A stretch of 64,000 nucleotides of DNA from Alteromonas sp047556435 (lineage in GTDB: Bacteria; Pseudomonadota; Gammaproteobacteria; Enterobacterales; Alteromonadaceae), in assembly GCF_047556435.1 (NCBI RefSeq), contig NZ_CP180210.1:2790001-2854000 (forward strand), in the 5' to 3' direction. A program made the position numbers and the translations under genes. Numbering within the stretch: position 1 is the stretch's first letter; the number at the start of each line of letters is the position of its first letter. Shown here in pieces: positions 1-8,368 of the stretch. Below the pieces are notes generated by a model, which was not told where the DNA came from, made no database searches, and saw only the letters and a list, made by a program, of their open reading frames with translations.

Positions 1-1088
1 GCAGACAACGCCTGCATACGTTCTGACAAGTCTTCACCGATACGCAGGGCGCTATTGGCATAATCATAGGCGTACAACAGGTATTTGTCAGAATTCTCAA
101 AGATTTGCTTCACCGCCAGCGATTTCATGCGGTGATAATTGTCTGAGCCCACCCCCAGCGCAAAGTAGGGTTGTGCAACCGCGACATAACGCTCAATGGC
201 ATCGTTAACGTGCAGCTCAATGAGCTCCAGTAGCTGAGCGGAGCCAGACCCGTGAAGAATGATATGGGTGATATTACGGGGCGTAATCAGCTTCTGTTCA
301 ATGATGGCTGAATACACTTCAGAGACTTCTTTTTGCCTTTTCAGAAACATTCCCTGAAGCGTGACGGGTCCGAGGCGAATTGGATTTTTGGGCTCGAAGA
401 TAATTTTTATCGCTATCCAGTTTGTCGCATACCCCACCAGTAACCCACCAAGCGGAAGGATCCACCAGGACTGAAAAAAGTGCCACAGCACCATGGTGGG
501 TAACCCGAATAAAAAGCCAAAGTAAAAGCCGGAGCGCACAATAAAAGGAAATTCTTTCTCACCGGCAGTGAGAAAAATTTCGTTGATTAACTCCGGCGAA
601 TTCACTAACTGCTCGACCACCAGCTCTTTGATATCGAGGATCTCATTGACGTTATTCTGAAAGTCCTCCACCATCTTGTGAACGACGTTGGGAATATCAT
701 TCTCTATGCGTTGATAAACCAGATTTTTTCCCTGAACCGGGAGTGCTGCCCATAATTGCGGTGCTGACTCAGTCATCACATCATTAATGACCTTGCGAAC
801 CACTTGCTTCAAACGGCGTTCGATGGCTTCAGTTAGGGCATCAGGATCCAGCCGGTTCGCCAGTTCCTCCACGCTTAGCAGCTTGCCAAGCACCAACTCG
901 ACTTCGATTTCCGCCATTTGACGACGCTTGGCCGGAATGAGCCCCTGCCAGCCAAAGATGGGACGAATACCCACAAACTCGATGGGGTAAAACATCATTT
1001 TTACGGCCAGATAATTGGTGGCCCACCCGACGATTGCGCTGATAAGTGGTATCGACAACAAACTCAGCGTCTGAATATTCCATTCCAT
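1..1088 (-). CDS. DUF445 family membrane protein (3' end beyond window)
   Basis: Reading the minus strand from the ATG at 1088 gives an open frame running off the left edge, at least 362 codons. It starts MEWNIQTLSL and enters a membrane segment with the motif GWATNYLAVKMMFYP. A second copy of the same motif, GYATNWIAIKIIFEP, follows a hydrophobic stretch at about residues 180-220. This internal duplication of a G-x-A-T-N-x-x-A-x-K signature is typical of the DUF445 family, whose function is not established. It is divergent from the patatin gene with 296 nt between them. The C-terminus is not visible. A different-frame 80-residue ORF overlaps the start and is a shadow. Confidence 0.8.
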   Translation of the reverse strand, partial: MEWNIQTLSLLSIPLISAIVGWATNYLAVKMMFYPIEFVGIRPIFGWQGLIPAKRRQMAEIEVELVLGKLLSVEELANRLDPDALTEAIERRLKQVVRKVINDVMTESAPQLWAALPVQGKNLVYQRIENDIPNVVHKMVEDFQNNVNEILDIKELVVEQLVNSPELINEIFLTAGEKEFPFIVRSGFYFGFLFGLPTMVLWHFFQSWWILPLGGLLVGYATNWIAIKIIFEPKNPIRLGPVTLQGMFLKRQKEVSEVYSAIIEQKLITPRNITHIILHGSGSAQLLELIELHVNDAIERYVAVAQPYFALGVGSDNYHRMKSLAVKQIFENSDKYLLYAYDYANSALRIGEDLSERMQALS

Positions 1089-1384
1089 GCGGCGTGATAC
1101 GTGCCTTGCTGTTATTCTTTTACTGGTTCAGGCTACTGACTGCACAGCCTTTGGTCAATCTTTTCTCTTGTCTATCTTGATCAGCCACAAAAAGACATGA
1201 TTGCTGTCATGTGCATATTTACAGGATTGTCATACTTCCCGCAGATAACCACCTTGTAGCGGGCACAACAATCCGACATAACGCTATCGACGTAAATTGG
1301 GTAGTAGATTCTAAATTCGTTTTTTACACTACAATGACCAAAATTGCGTGAACCTGCCAATGCAGTCAGGTTGTAGGGGGAAGT

Positions 1385-2869
1385 ATGGCGTTATTTAACA
1401 GTGCTCTGGGCAGGCTGGAACAAGACATCAAGCATGCAACCAGCTATCAGGAATATCGTGAGGCCAGCCTGGCACATGATGCCCTGTCAGGCGCCGATGA
1501 ATGGAAAGCCAAAGATCCATGCCGCGATTACGACTACCGGCTGATTCGAAAACGCGTACAGCGCTTACAGCTGGCGCGGGGAAAAGGCGACAGTCTCGCA
1601 TTGATGTCCATTCTTCACGAGGGGCTGCACGGTAATCTGGGGAATATCGCAAACCCCGTTTTACAGGAAAAGTGCAAGGTTGGCACAAAAGCCCTTATCG
1701 AAACCTTTATCAACGAGGTTAAGCTCACGCTTGAGCACATCTATCATGCAGACGAAAGTGAGGTCGATTTTTACGAAAAGCTGTCTTTCTTTGAAGAGAC
1801 AGCACATGCGTTTGGTCGCAGTTGCCTTATGCTGTCTGGTGGGGCTGGGCTGGGTTTCTTTCACTGTGGTGTGGTCAAGTCGCTGAATGAAAAAGGCCTT
1901 ATCCCCACGGTGATTTCTGGCGCCAGCGCCGGTTCAATTATCGCGGCGATGATAGGCACACGCACCCACGATGAACTGCTGGAAGCCTTATCACCTGAGT
2001 TTATCTTTGAAACGTTTCAGAACTGGCGACACTGGGCAGGGTTCGGCAAAAAAAGTTTGTTTGACAGCCAGGCGCTTGAAAATGCGCTGATCAACCTTTT
2101 TGATGTCATGACCTTTGAAGAAGCTTTTGAAAAAACGGGTCGTCATGTGACCGTGTCGGTGTCTCCTGCCGACTTACACCAGCATTCACGGCTGCTGAAT
2201 GCCAAAACGTCGCCAAACGCGATTATTACCCAGGCTGTCAGAGCCTCCTGCGCGGTGCCGGTAATCTTTAGTCCGGTGCAATTGCGGGCAAAAACCGCCA
2301 CAGGCGATATCATACCGTACATTCCTAATCGCCGCTTTGCCGATGGCTCGTTAATGGCTGATCTTCCCTTTGACCGGCTTTCGCGACTTTATGGTGTTAA
2401 TCACTCGATAGTCAGTCAGACCAATCCTCTGGCGGTGCCGTTTTTATCTTCCAGCCGAACCCATGCATCCAGTCTGACCGGCCTGGCATGGCGACATATG
2501 GGGCAGCTAGCGAAATCAAACAGTATTTTTGCGATTGATTTGGTCGAGCGCCTGGTTGACCATAAAGGGGCAAAACTGGCAATTCACAAGGTACGTTCTA
2601 TCATCGACCAGCAATATGTTGGTAATATAAATATATTGCCTGACAAGCAGTTAAGGAATTTAGCCCAGGTGCTGGCCAACCCAACACTGGAGAGTATCAC
2701 CCACTTGATCAGAAGTGGCGAGCGAGCAACCTGGCCTCACATTGATGTTATAGAAAGAAATACCAAAATTAGCGAAACTTTACGGTATTATCTGGCGCGC
2801 CTGAAGCGGCGCGAAGCCAAAGAATTTGGCCATACACAATCCTGGGCCGATGAGCAGGCGGTGTCTTAA
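1385..2869 (+). CDS. Patatin-like phospholipase with N-terminal DUF3336
   Basis: 494 residues. The N-terminal third matches the DUF3336 region that often precedes bacterial and fungal patatin domains. The patatin core begins near residue 145: an oxyanion loop GGAGLGFFHCG, the nucleophile elbow GASAG (about residue 180) and the Asp of the catalytic dyad in FADGSLMADLPF (about residue 320). It should hydrolyse acyl esters of phospholipids or neutral lipids; the substrate cannot be told. No signal peptide is visible, so it is probably cytoplasmic or membrane-associated. The ATG is preceded by a GGGGGAAG ribosome site. The HD-GYP-like gene starts 40 nt downstream on the same strand, so the two probably share a transcript. 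Confidence 0.88.
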   Translation: MALFNSALGRLEQDIKHATSYQEYREASLAHDALSGADEWKAKDPCRDYDYRLIRKRVQRLQLARGKGDSLALMSILHEGLHGNLGNIANPVLQEKCKVGTKALIETFINEVKLTLEHIYHADESEVDFYEKLSFFEETAHAFGRSCLMLSGGAGLGFFHCGVVKSLNEKGLIPTVISGASAGSIIAAMIGTRTHDELLEALSPEFIFETFQNWRHWAGFGKKSLFDSQALENALINLFDVMTFEEAFEKTGRHVTVSVSPADLHQHSRLLNAKTSPNAIITQAVRASCAVPVIFSPVQLRAKTATGDIIPYIPNRRFADGSLMADLPFDRLSRLYGVNHSIVSQTNPLAVPFLSSSRTHASSLTGLAWRHMGQLAKSNSIFAIDLVERLVDHKGAKLAIHKVRSIIDQQYVGNINILPDKQLRNLAQVLANPTLESITHLIRSGERATWPHIDVIERNTKISETLRYYLARLKRREAKEFGHTQSWADEQAVS

Positions 2870-2909
2870 TCAGACCATAGCCTGTATAAGACATAGAGAA
2901 AGGAACACA

Positions 2910-4340
2910 GTGAGTACGTTCGAACATCCTGATAATCACTACACACAGCAAGTAAAACAGCTTATTGAACAGGTGTATCCAAAAGACAGCGGATTGGGCT
3001 CAGTGTACGAAGATGCCCGACACTACTTTACATTGACGCCTGATTTACAGGCGCATATTGCTGAACTTCAGGAAAAGCTGGATGTTGCTGAGAAAGCGTC
3101 AAAAACGGACGGTCTGGTAGCCCAGTTAAAAAAGAAACTGAAGCTGGCCAAAGCTAAGCTGGACAACGAACGACTCGAGCGTATTGATCGCTTAGAATCC
3201 ATAGCGCTGAAGCTGATTGCGTTGACCGAAGATGAAAGTTATGAAGAAACGCAGTTACTAAGCTCTAAATTTCTGGGCACAGTGATGCTACTCACGCGTG
3301 GTCCTGAGGGCAATTTCGCTAAGGTCCACCAGCGGCTCAAACCGCTTTATAAAGCGGTTCTTGCTTTACGCCTTACTGATAAAATTATTGAAGGCAGCCT
3401 GATCCAGGATCCGTACCTGGCTGAAATGAAAGACGCTATGCTGCGCTTTAAAGGCAACCGTCACTGGCAGGAAAGATGGCAAACCGAAATAGCCATTCCT
3501 ATCATATCCTGCGCAGTATTACAGGATATCGGCCTGCAATCGACGGAAGCGCGGGAGATCCTTGTAGGTCCGGAGAACGACTTAGATGAATTTCGCGTAC
3601 TTGAAAACGAACCTCGTAAAGCACTGCTCAAAATTAACTACAGCCGAACCATGGATTATCTGAAAAATGGTCTGGGGATCCCCGGGTATGTGGGCAACGA
3701 CAGAGAAGAACGGGCTCGGTTCATCCATCGTCATAAAGCCATTAATCACTTTACTCAGAACGTCATGAAGGACGCGTTTATCTCTAAAACCGGCCTTGGT
3801 GAGATAATTAAAATACCGCAGATTTACGTATCGATCGTGCTGTCAACCAAGCCAGATTATTCGCGGAAGACGCTGCCTAAAGGCTATATGTTAATTGAGC
3901 AACTGGCGAAAAAGGGCGCGCTGAACGATAAACTGGCAGAAGCATTTATCAAAATCGTTGGTTATTTTCCGCTGGGTTTTGGTATTACTTACATACCGCA
4001 AAACGAAAAAGGCATCGACAGGGAACAGTACGAATGCGCCATTGTTACCCGACTTAACCCTAAAAGCCCTGCTGAGCCGGTATGCAGACCCGTGACCCGC
4101 AACCTCACCTATATCAGTTTTGGCAACGACGAGGTTATTAAAAAATCCACCAATCTGTTTTTCCCGGCAAACCGAAAAAAACTCATGCGGATTGGGCGCG
4201 AGCGCTTGATAGAAATAATGAGCCAGCTTTCTGACAATTTCACGCCAGACGCCATTGATGATTTGGTTCCAAGCTTTTGGGAACCGTCAGATTACTTCTC
4301 GTTTAAAAAGAACCAGAACCTCTGGAATAAGGCCCGCTAG
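2910..4340 (+). CDS. Uncharacterised protein with a degenerate HD-GYP-like domain
   Basis: 476 residues from the GTG at 2910, which follows AAAGGA; an upstream in-frame ATG at 2826 lies inside the patatin gene and lacks a ribosome site. Residues about 45-95 are charged and heptad-like, a probable coiled coil. Residues about 190-400 read like an HD-GYP phosphodiesterase fold: CAVLQDIG where the HD motif ALLHDIG is expected (His replaced by Gln), GIPGYVGN near the GYP loop, and FIKIVGYFPLGFGITYI like the family's terminal F-I-x-x-x-G-x-Y-P-x-G block. With the metal-binding His residues missing it is unlikely to cleave c-di-GMP; it may bind a ligand or act as a scaffold. The family assignment is my inference. 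Confidence 0.6.
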   Translation: MSTFEHPDNHYTQQVKQLIEQVYPKDSGLGSVYEDARHYFTLTPDLQAHIAELQEKLDVAEKASKTDGLVAQLKKKLKLAKAKLDNERLERIDRLESIALKLIALTEDESYEETQLLSSKFLGTVMLLTRGPEGNFAKVHQRLKPLYKAVLALRLTDKIIEGSLIQDPYLAEMKDAMLRFKGNRHWQERWQTEIAIPIISCAVLQDIGLQSTEAREILVGPENDLDEFRVLENEPRKALLKINYSRTMDYLKNGLGIPGYVGNDREERARFIHRHKAINHFTQNVMKDAFISKTGLGEIIKIPQIYVSIVLSTKPDYSRKTLPKGYMLIEQLAKKGALNDKLAEAFIKIVGYFPLGFGITYIPQNEKGIDREQYECAIVTRLNPKSPAEPVCRPVTRNLTYISFGNDEVIKKSTNLFFPANRKKLMRIGRERLIEIMSQLSDNFTPDAIDDLVPSFWEPSDYFSFKKNQNLWNKAR

Positions 4341-4362
4341 CAGCCATCTGATAGTCACAAAT

Positions 4363-4389
4363 AAAAAAGGCCTGAAAACAGGCCCTTTA
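4363..4389. terminator. Bidirectional intrinsic terminator
   Basis: GGCCTG-AAAA-CAGGCC stem flanked by an A-run on the left and TTTATT on the right, in the convergent gap between the HD-GYP-like gene and the phasin gene. It can end transcripts from both sides. Confidence 0.75.
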
Positions 4390-4977
4390 TTACTCTTCTT
4401 TTGTTGATTTCGCTGCGCTGTTTGCGCCCGAGCTCTTCGCTGGCGAGGATTTCTTAGCCGCAGAGGAGCCGCTTCGGGTAGTACGCTTCGGCGTCGATTT
4501 TGACGCTGCGCCTGCACTTGATGAAGTCTTCGCTGAGGTCTTCGTTGCCGTCGACGTCTTGCGCCGGGCAGACGTACGCTTTGGCTTCGCCGCCGGTTTT
4601 TCTTCTGCTTTCTTTTCAGCAGCCTGTTTGGCTGCAAGCAGTGCAACCTGTTCTATCAGCAAGTCGACCTTGGCAGACAGAACGTCAATCTGCTGTTCAC
4701 GCTTGTTGTGTCGGTTATCAGAACTAAACAGGGAAAATACGGGATTTGCCATTACCAGCTCCTGAAAAGACGAAAACATGTGTGACGGGGAAAGCTGAGT
4801 TTTAATTTGCTTGTCCATCACCTCACCGCGTGCCTGAAGTTCTTCAAATAACGCATGCGTTTCATCAATACGTTTATTTACCGTATCAGTTACCTGTGAA
4901 AGCTGGGCTGCCATCATATCGCTTCCCGCTTCCAGCCAACCAAATAACGGGGAACCTGAACGTTTACTCGTTGCCAT
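4390..4977 (-). CDS. Phasin-like protein with Ala/Lys/Ser-rich tail (PhaF type)
   Basis: 195 residues from the ATG at 4977, preceded by AGGGAGG; the frame extends 12 codons upstream but without a ribosome site. Residues 1-100 are amphipathic and helical with SPLFGWLEAGSDMMAAQLSQ; residues about 105-125 resemble a leucine-rich oligomerisation coil (IDVLSAKVDLLIEQVALL). The last 70 residues are a low-complexity Lys/Ala/Ser/Thr tail like that of PhaF or histone H1, likely to bind DNA. Proteins of this build coat polyhydroxyalkanoate granules and help segregate them. It lies just downstream of a second phasin gene on the same strand. No PHA synthase gene is in the window. Confidence 0.7.
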   Translation of the reverse strand: MATSKRSGSPLFGWLEAGSDMMAAQLSQVTDTVNKRIDETHALFEELQARGEVMDKQIKTQLSPSHMFSSFQELVMANPVFSLFSSDNRHNKREQQIDVLSAKVDLLIEQVALLAAKQAAEKKAEEKPAAKPKRTSARRKTSTATKTSAKTSSSAGAASKSTPKRTTRSGSSAAKKSSPAKSSGANSAAKSTKEE

Positions 4978-5024
4978 CGTTACCTCCCTAAGTGCGTCAC
5001 TACGCGCAGGCAATCAAAATAGAA

Positions 5025-5043
5025 AGGGCCGCTACACGGCCCT
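5025..5043 (-). terminator. Hairpin between the two phasin genes
   Basis: AGGGCCG-CTACA-CGGCCCT inverted repeat. On the minus strand it is followed by TTTCTATTTTG, so it probably reduces read-through from the upstream short phasin gene into the tailed phasin gene. Confidence 0.55.
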
Positions 5044-5051
5044 GACTGCGA

Positions 5052-5411
5052 TTACTTGCTGGCTGCCAGCTTCGCTACAGCTTCAGTCAAAGCGTCGACC
5101 TTCGCTGATAATTCTTCAATTTTCTGGTCTGAATGATCAACATCCAGCCCAAGCTTTTTACGAACATCAGCGACACGACTCTCAACATCGTTAGTCGTTG
5201 ACTTAAACTTGTTACGTGCGTCATCTTCAAGGGTTTCACCTTTAGAGACCAGCTCGTCAAACATTTTGCTCGCTTCTTCGCTTAGCTTGTCATAACGACC
5301 CTGCGCTTCTTCAACGCTTTTTCCGTAAGCGCCTAAACCAGCAAGCCACACTTTACGTGCAAAATCTTCGGCTTCATTAATTTTTGATTTGATAGTTTCT
5401 TTGTTACTCAT
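5052..5411 (-). CDS. Phasin family protein (short, PhaI/PhaP type)
   Basis: 119 residues from the ATG at 5411 behind GAGGAG. It contains the phasin signature FARKVWLAGLGAYGKSVEEAQ at about residues 18-38 and ends in a coiled-coil segment (IEELSAKVDALTEAVAKLA) that parallels the coil of the neighbouring tailed phasin, suggesting the two hetero-oligomerise on granules. The sequence is almost wholly helical with no membrane segment. Together with the downstream gene it forms a phaF/phaI-like pair. This is a family-level call; granule formation in this organism is inferred. Confidence 0.78.
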   Translation of the reverse strand: MSNKETIKSKINEAEDFARKVWLAGLGAYGKSVEEAQGRYDKLSEEASKMFDELVSKGETLEDDARNKFKSTTNDVESRVADVRKKLGLDVDHSDQKIEELSAKVDALTEAVAKLAASK

Positions 5412-5496
5412 AACAGCTCTCCTCACAGGGATGATTAAGTTGATATGTGCACAATACGCGCGTCAATTAGAAACCGCATACTAAAAACAAAAAAAG

Positions 5497-5886
5497 TTAC
5501 TGAAGTGAATGCAACCCCACCATATTCCCTTCGGTATCCTCAATGAGCGAAATGAAACCGTACTCGCCAATTGACATCTTACTGCGCTGAATCCGTCCGC
5601 CCGCTTTCTCTACCCGGCTTTCTTCTACTGCACAATCCTCACACGAGAAATACACTATTGTACTATTCGATCCTGCAGGAAAACCGTCCACACAAACCAG
5701 TGCACCAGAAGCGCCGTGTTGTTCCATGTCAGAAGGAAATGCATACATCGTAAGAGAAGACTCTTTGTCTTCGGTAGGGTCAAGCAATGAGGTCAGCGTA
5801 ACCTGAAGAACGCTCTCGTAAAATGATTTCGCTCTGGTGATATCATCGACATAGATTTCAAACCAGACTATTGGGTTGTGGTCCAT
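5497..5886 (-). CDS. VOC family (glyoxalase/dioxygenase fold) protein
   Basis: 129 residues from the ATG at 5886, well spaced from AGGAG; a GTG two codons earlier sits directly against that site and is less likely. It starts DHNPIVWFEIYVDDITRAKSFYESVL, the first beta-alpha-beta module of the vicinal oxygen chelate fold, and ends with ISLIEDTEGNMVGLHSL, the second module with a Glu in the usual metal-ligand neighbourhood. Substrate unknown; such single-domain proteins are often annotated glyoxalase or bleomycin-resistance like. Confidence 0.8.
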   Translation of the reverse strand: MDHNPIVWFEIYVDDITRAKSFYESVLQVTLTSLLDPTEDKESSLTMYAFPSDMEQHGASGALVCVDGFPAGSNSTIVYFSCEDCAVEESRVEKAGGRIQRSKMSIGEYGFISLIEDTEGNMVGLHSLQ

Positions 5887-6104
5887 CTTCACGCTCCTGT
5901 TATTGGTGTCCTAATGGGCATAACCAGCCAGAGAAAGTTGAACACGAAGAAATGCGCCCTACCGAATCAGCAATATTACCTTATGCTGTACGGTGGGCAT
6001 CAGCCTGTTGGAGTGAAATGGCAAGTCGTTACCCAATGATTGTCAGTTGTGGCGTACTTATACGCTACCACAAAGGTATAGCACATCGGTGGAATAACAG
6101 GTGT

Positions 6105-6133
6105 AAAAAAAGCCGCGTCATGCGGCTTTTTTT
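6105..6133. terminator. Intrinsic terminator at fadR 3' end
   Basis: A seven-A run, AGCCGC-GTCA-TGCGGCT stem and seven T residues, symmetric so usable in both directions. It ends the minus-strand fadR transcript immediately after the stop codon. Confidence 0.85.
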
Positions 6134-6136
6134 GAA

Positions 6137-6847
6137 TTAGTCGACCAAATCCTTTGGCATACTTTCCCGTACCTGCTGCCAGACTTTGCCACTTTCTATC
6201 CCATACTTTCTGACAACCTGAGGAACCTCATCGTGATCACCCTTTTCCGCAATGTCCAGCAATTCCTGATAGAACTCACGCGCTACTCTGCGCGCACTCT
6301 CATGAGAGAAGAAGTATCCACCAATGCGTGAATACAATCCGCGGAAGCCGTTCATCATTAATACAAACACGTTATTATTGGACGCCAGCGCCAGGTCATG
6401 GTTCATCTGGTAGTCAAACTGCGCAAATGCCATACCGTCTTCCTCTACTTCTTTATAACGTGCAATAATTTCTGCAGAGGCTTCCGGATTGTTTCTGATT
6501 GCGCCACGGATAAAGACTGCGCTTAAATTCGTACGGGCGGCAAGAAGATTATCGACCAGCTCAGGAATGCCCTCCTGATCCAATCTTGCGAGTGTCTCAA
6601 GAATATTCAGGCCACAGGTTTCCCAGAAGTTATTCACCTTGGTAGGTTTACCGTGCTGGATAGTCAGCCAGCCGTCACGAGCCAGACGCTGCAGTACCTC
6701 ACGCAAGGTTGTGCGCGTCACCCCAATCAGCTCAGAAAGTTCTCTTTCTGCGGGAAGAATGGTGCCAGGCGGAAATCTGCCGCTCCAAATAGATTCAACG
6801 ATGTATTCTTCTGCGAATCCAGCTGGACTCTGTGCCTTATAAATCAT
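6137..6847 (-). CDS. fadR: Fatty acid metabolism regulator FadR
   Basis: 236 residues, close to the 239 of E. coli FadR and nearly identical to it over the N-terminal winged helix (KAQSPAGFAEEYI, FPPGTILPAERELSELIGVTRTTLREVLQRLARDGWLTI). The C-terminal half is the all-helical acyl-CoA-binding domain, more diverged. FadR represses beta-oxidation genes and activates unsaturated fatty-acid synthesis; long-chain acyl-CoA releases it. A FadR-like operator lies 34 nt upstream (6881-6897) and another in front of fadD (18345-18361). In enteric bacteria fadR is adjacent to nhaB and dsbB; here nhaB-dsbB lie 3.4 kb away. Confidence 0.96.
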   Translation of the reverse strand: MIYKAQSPAGFAEEYIVESIWSGRFPPGTILPAERELSELIGVTRTTLREVLQRLARDGWLTIQHGKPTKVNNFWETCGLNILETLARLDQEGIPELVDNLLAARTNLSAVFIRGAIRNNPEASAEIIARYKEVEEDGMAFAQFDYQMNHDLALASNNNVFVLMMNGFRGLYSRIGGYFFSHESARRVAREFYQELLDIAEKGDHDEVPQVVRKYGIESGKVWQQVRESMPKDLVD

Positions 6848-6880
6848 AACTTGCTCGCCTGCACGTTCTTGTTATTTTGC

Positions 6881-6897
6881 AACTGATTGTACCAGAT
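6881..6897. promoter_or_regulatory. Candidate FadR operator at fadR's own promoter
   Basis: Reverse complement ATCTGGTACAATCAGTT against the FadR consensus AACTGGTCNGACCAGTT: the CTGGT core of one half and CAGTT of the other are kept, with four mismatches at the defined positions. It sits 34 nt before the fadR start codon, suggesting autoregulation. Confidence 0.5.
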
Positions 6898-7064
6898 GGT
6901 TGCCCATTAACAATCAATTAATGTTTGTTCTTGTATAATGTCATTCAAATCGGGATTTTGTGTCTTGTCAGACTGAAATCAACCCCTGAGAGTAAAAAAG
7001 CGGTATCGTTGCGGTCGTACATGTACGGATTGCCAACAGCCAGCGATACTCCTACTTTGGGCAA

Positions 7065-7118
7065 TTTTCAGCCATTCCCGTCATTGTATCAGGGCTGCAC
7101 AATGACGTTGGCTGAAAA
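7065..7118. repeat. Long imperfect hairpin between fadR and the DUF2945 gene
   Basis: Two nested perfect inverted repeats: TTTTCAGCCA (7065-7074) with TGGCTGAAAA (7109-7118), and CGTCATTGT (7079-7087) with ACAATGACG (7099-7107), separated by an 11-nt loop. This gives 19 base pairs with one small internal loop. No T-run follows on either strand, so it does not look like a terminator. The rest of the 6848-7246 gap holds only the FadR site and no gene that I can support. Confidence 0.7.
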
Positions 7119-7246
7119 CCTGCATTTTACGGCTTCAGCACATCAGCCTGAAAACATCGACGTGAGATAAGCGTCACTGCCCGTGTCTGATCTTCCACCT
7201 GAATTAACACGTTTATCAATTATCACTATCTGTTTATAAAACACTT

Positions 7247-7465
7247 ATGAAGCATTTCGCGATTAACACAGAAGTCGAATGGAAATGGGGCAACGGTACG
7301 GCAACAGGGAAGATCCGTAAAAAGTACACGAGCCAGGTATCAAAAACCTTGCAAGGTGCAGATGTATCGCGTGATGCATCAGATGACGATCCCGCCTATC
7401 TCATCGAACAGGACGACGGCAGTGAGGTGCTGAAGTCTCACAGCGAAATCTCTAAGGCGTCGTAG
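7247..7465 (+). CDS. DUF2945 domain protein
   Basis: 72 residues. The sequence has the family's layout: an initial W-x-W-G-N-G-x-A-x-G-K-I motif (VEWKWGNGTATGKI), a middle VSKTLQGADVSRDASDDDPAYLIEQDDG, and a final VLKSHSEI. DUF2945 (also called hypervirulence-associated TUDOR domain) proteins are small SH3-like folds of unknown bacterial function. No clear ribosome site precedes the ATG. It stands alone, with the hairpin region upstream and a convergent methyltransferase gene downstream. Confidence 0.8.
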   Translation: MKHFAINTEVEWKWGNGTATGKIRKKYTSQVSKTLQGADVSRDASDDDPAYLIEQDDGSEVLKSHSEISKAS

Positions 7466-7695
7466 CCAGGTGTTGTTGTAATCTTCGTTATGAAGATCTT
7501 TCAATTCGGGCCTCTGACACTGTTCATTCGCACTTAAAACTGATTACGGCACTATTTTGGCTTTCTTAAGAGAATCTGCCAGCGACCGGAAGATGGCACC
7601 GCGTATACGATAGGTTGATTTGATAGCGGCCACCTTTACGCACCTTGCGCCCCCTGAATATGTTTCTGCGCTCTCGTGTGATAGCGCAGTGACGC

Positions 7696-8295
7696 TTAAC
7701 TTTTCTGTGCAATCAGAAAAGTGTGAAGCTCAGGGTATTGATCAAATTCCAGGTGCTTGCAGATGCACCCTGCCGCTTTTACGACGTCGAGGAAGCCGGT
7801 AGTTCCCAAAGAGGAATAGCTAATGGTAGGCCCCATCGCATTATTTTGATGCTCGCCTGGCTCATCAGTGCCACCGAAGGAAAAAATGAAGATTCCACCA
7901 GATACCAGGCCAGACATCAGTTTATGTAAAACCGGAGCCTGCTGCGCAAGAGGCAAATGCCAGAGGCTGTCCCAGCCGGTTATAAAATGGTATTGCTTTG
8001 GCAGTTGCCAGGTACAGATATCAGCATGATAAAACGGAATGTCAGGGTGTCTTTCTTTCGCCAGTTGCAGCATTTTTGCGGAGATATCGATGCCTTCTGG
8101 GGCGTAACCTTGTTCCAGCAACAGAGATATGAACCTCCCCGTGCGACCGCAACCGACATCCAGCGCCGCGCCTTTCCCTTTCGCAAATTTCAGCGCAAGC
8201 TGATGTTGCCTGATACCGTTATTCATATTGAAACGGTCCTCTGCCCAGCGGTCTGTGATAGTGTCGTAGGCCCTGCCAGTTTCTTCAGGCTTCAT
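7696..8295 (-). CDS. Class I SAM-dependent methyltransferase
   Basis: 199 residues. Motif I ALDVGCGRTGRFISLLLEQG at about residues 43-62 is the S-adenosylmethionine site; GIDISAKML (about 68-76) is the acidic motif II; HADICTW and the later HKLMSGLVSGGIFIFSFGG fit motifs III and post-III. The N-terminus AYDTITDRWAEDRF resembles small-molecule methyltransferases of the UbiE/Tam type. The acceptor substrate cannot be inferred. Its neighbour upstream on the same strand is a thioredoxin-like gene about 75 nt away, with no clear functional link. Confidence 0.82.
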   Translation of the reverse strand: MKPEETGRAYDTITDRWAEDRFNMNNGIRQHQLALKFAKGKGAALDVGCGRTGRFISLLLEQGYAPEGIDISAKMLQLAKERHPDIPFYHADICTWQLPKQYHFITGWDSLWHLPLAQQAPVLHKLMSGLVSGGIFIFSFGGTDEPGEHQNNAMGPTISYSSLGTTGFLDVVKAAGCICKHLEFDQYPELHTFLIAQKS

Positions 8296-8368
8296 CGTGC
8301 TACACCGCTCGTACGCAATGCAGACGGGATAATTTCTCTGGTCAGGTTCGGCATCTGAAAATCACCAT

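Noticed and set aside
1428..1886. Antisense and out-of-frame ORFs in the patatin gene
   Set aside because: Shadows of a well-supported coding frame.
2826..2909. Upstream start for the HD-GYP-like protein
   Set aside because: It overlaps the patatin 3' end without a ribosome site, while the GTG at 2910 has AAAGGA at good spacing.
6925..7170. 81-codon plus-strand frame after fadR
   Set aside because: No ribosome site or family; it runs through the long hairpin and is better explained as non-coding.
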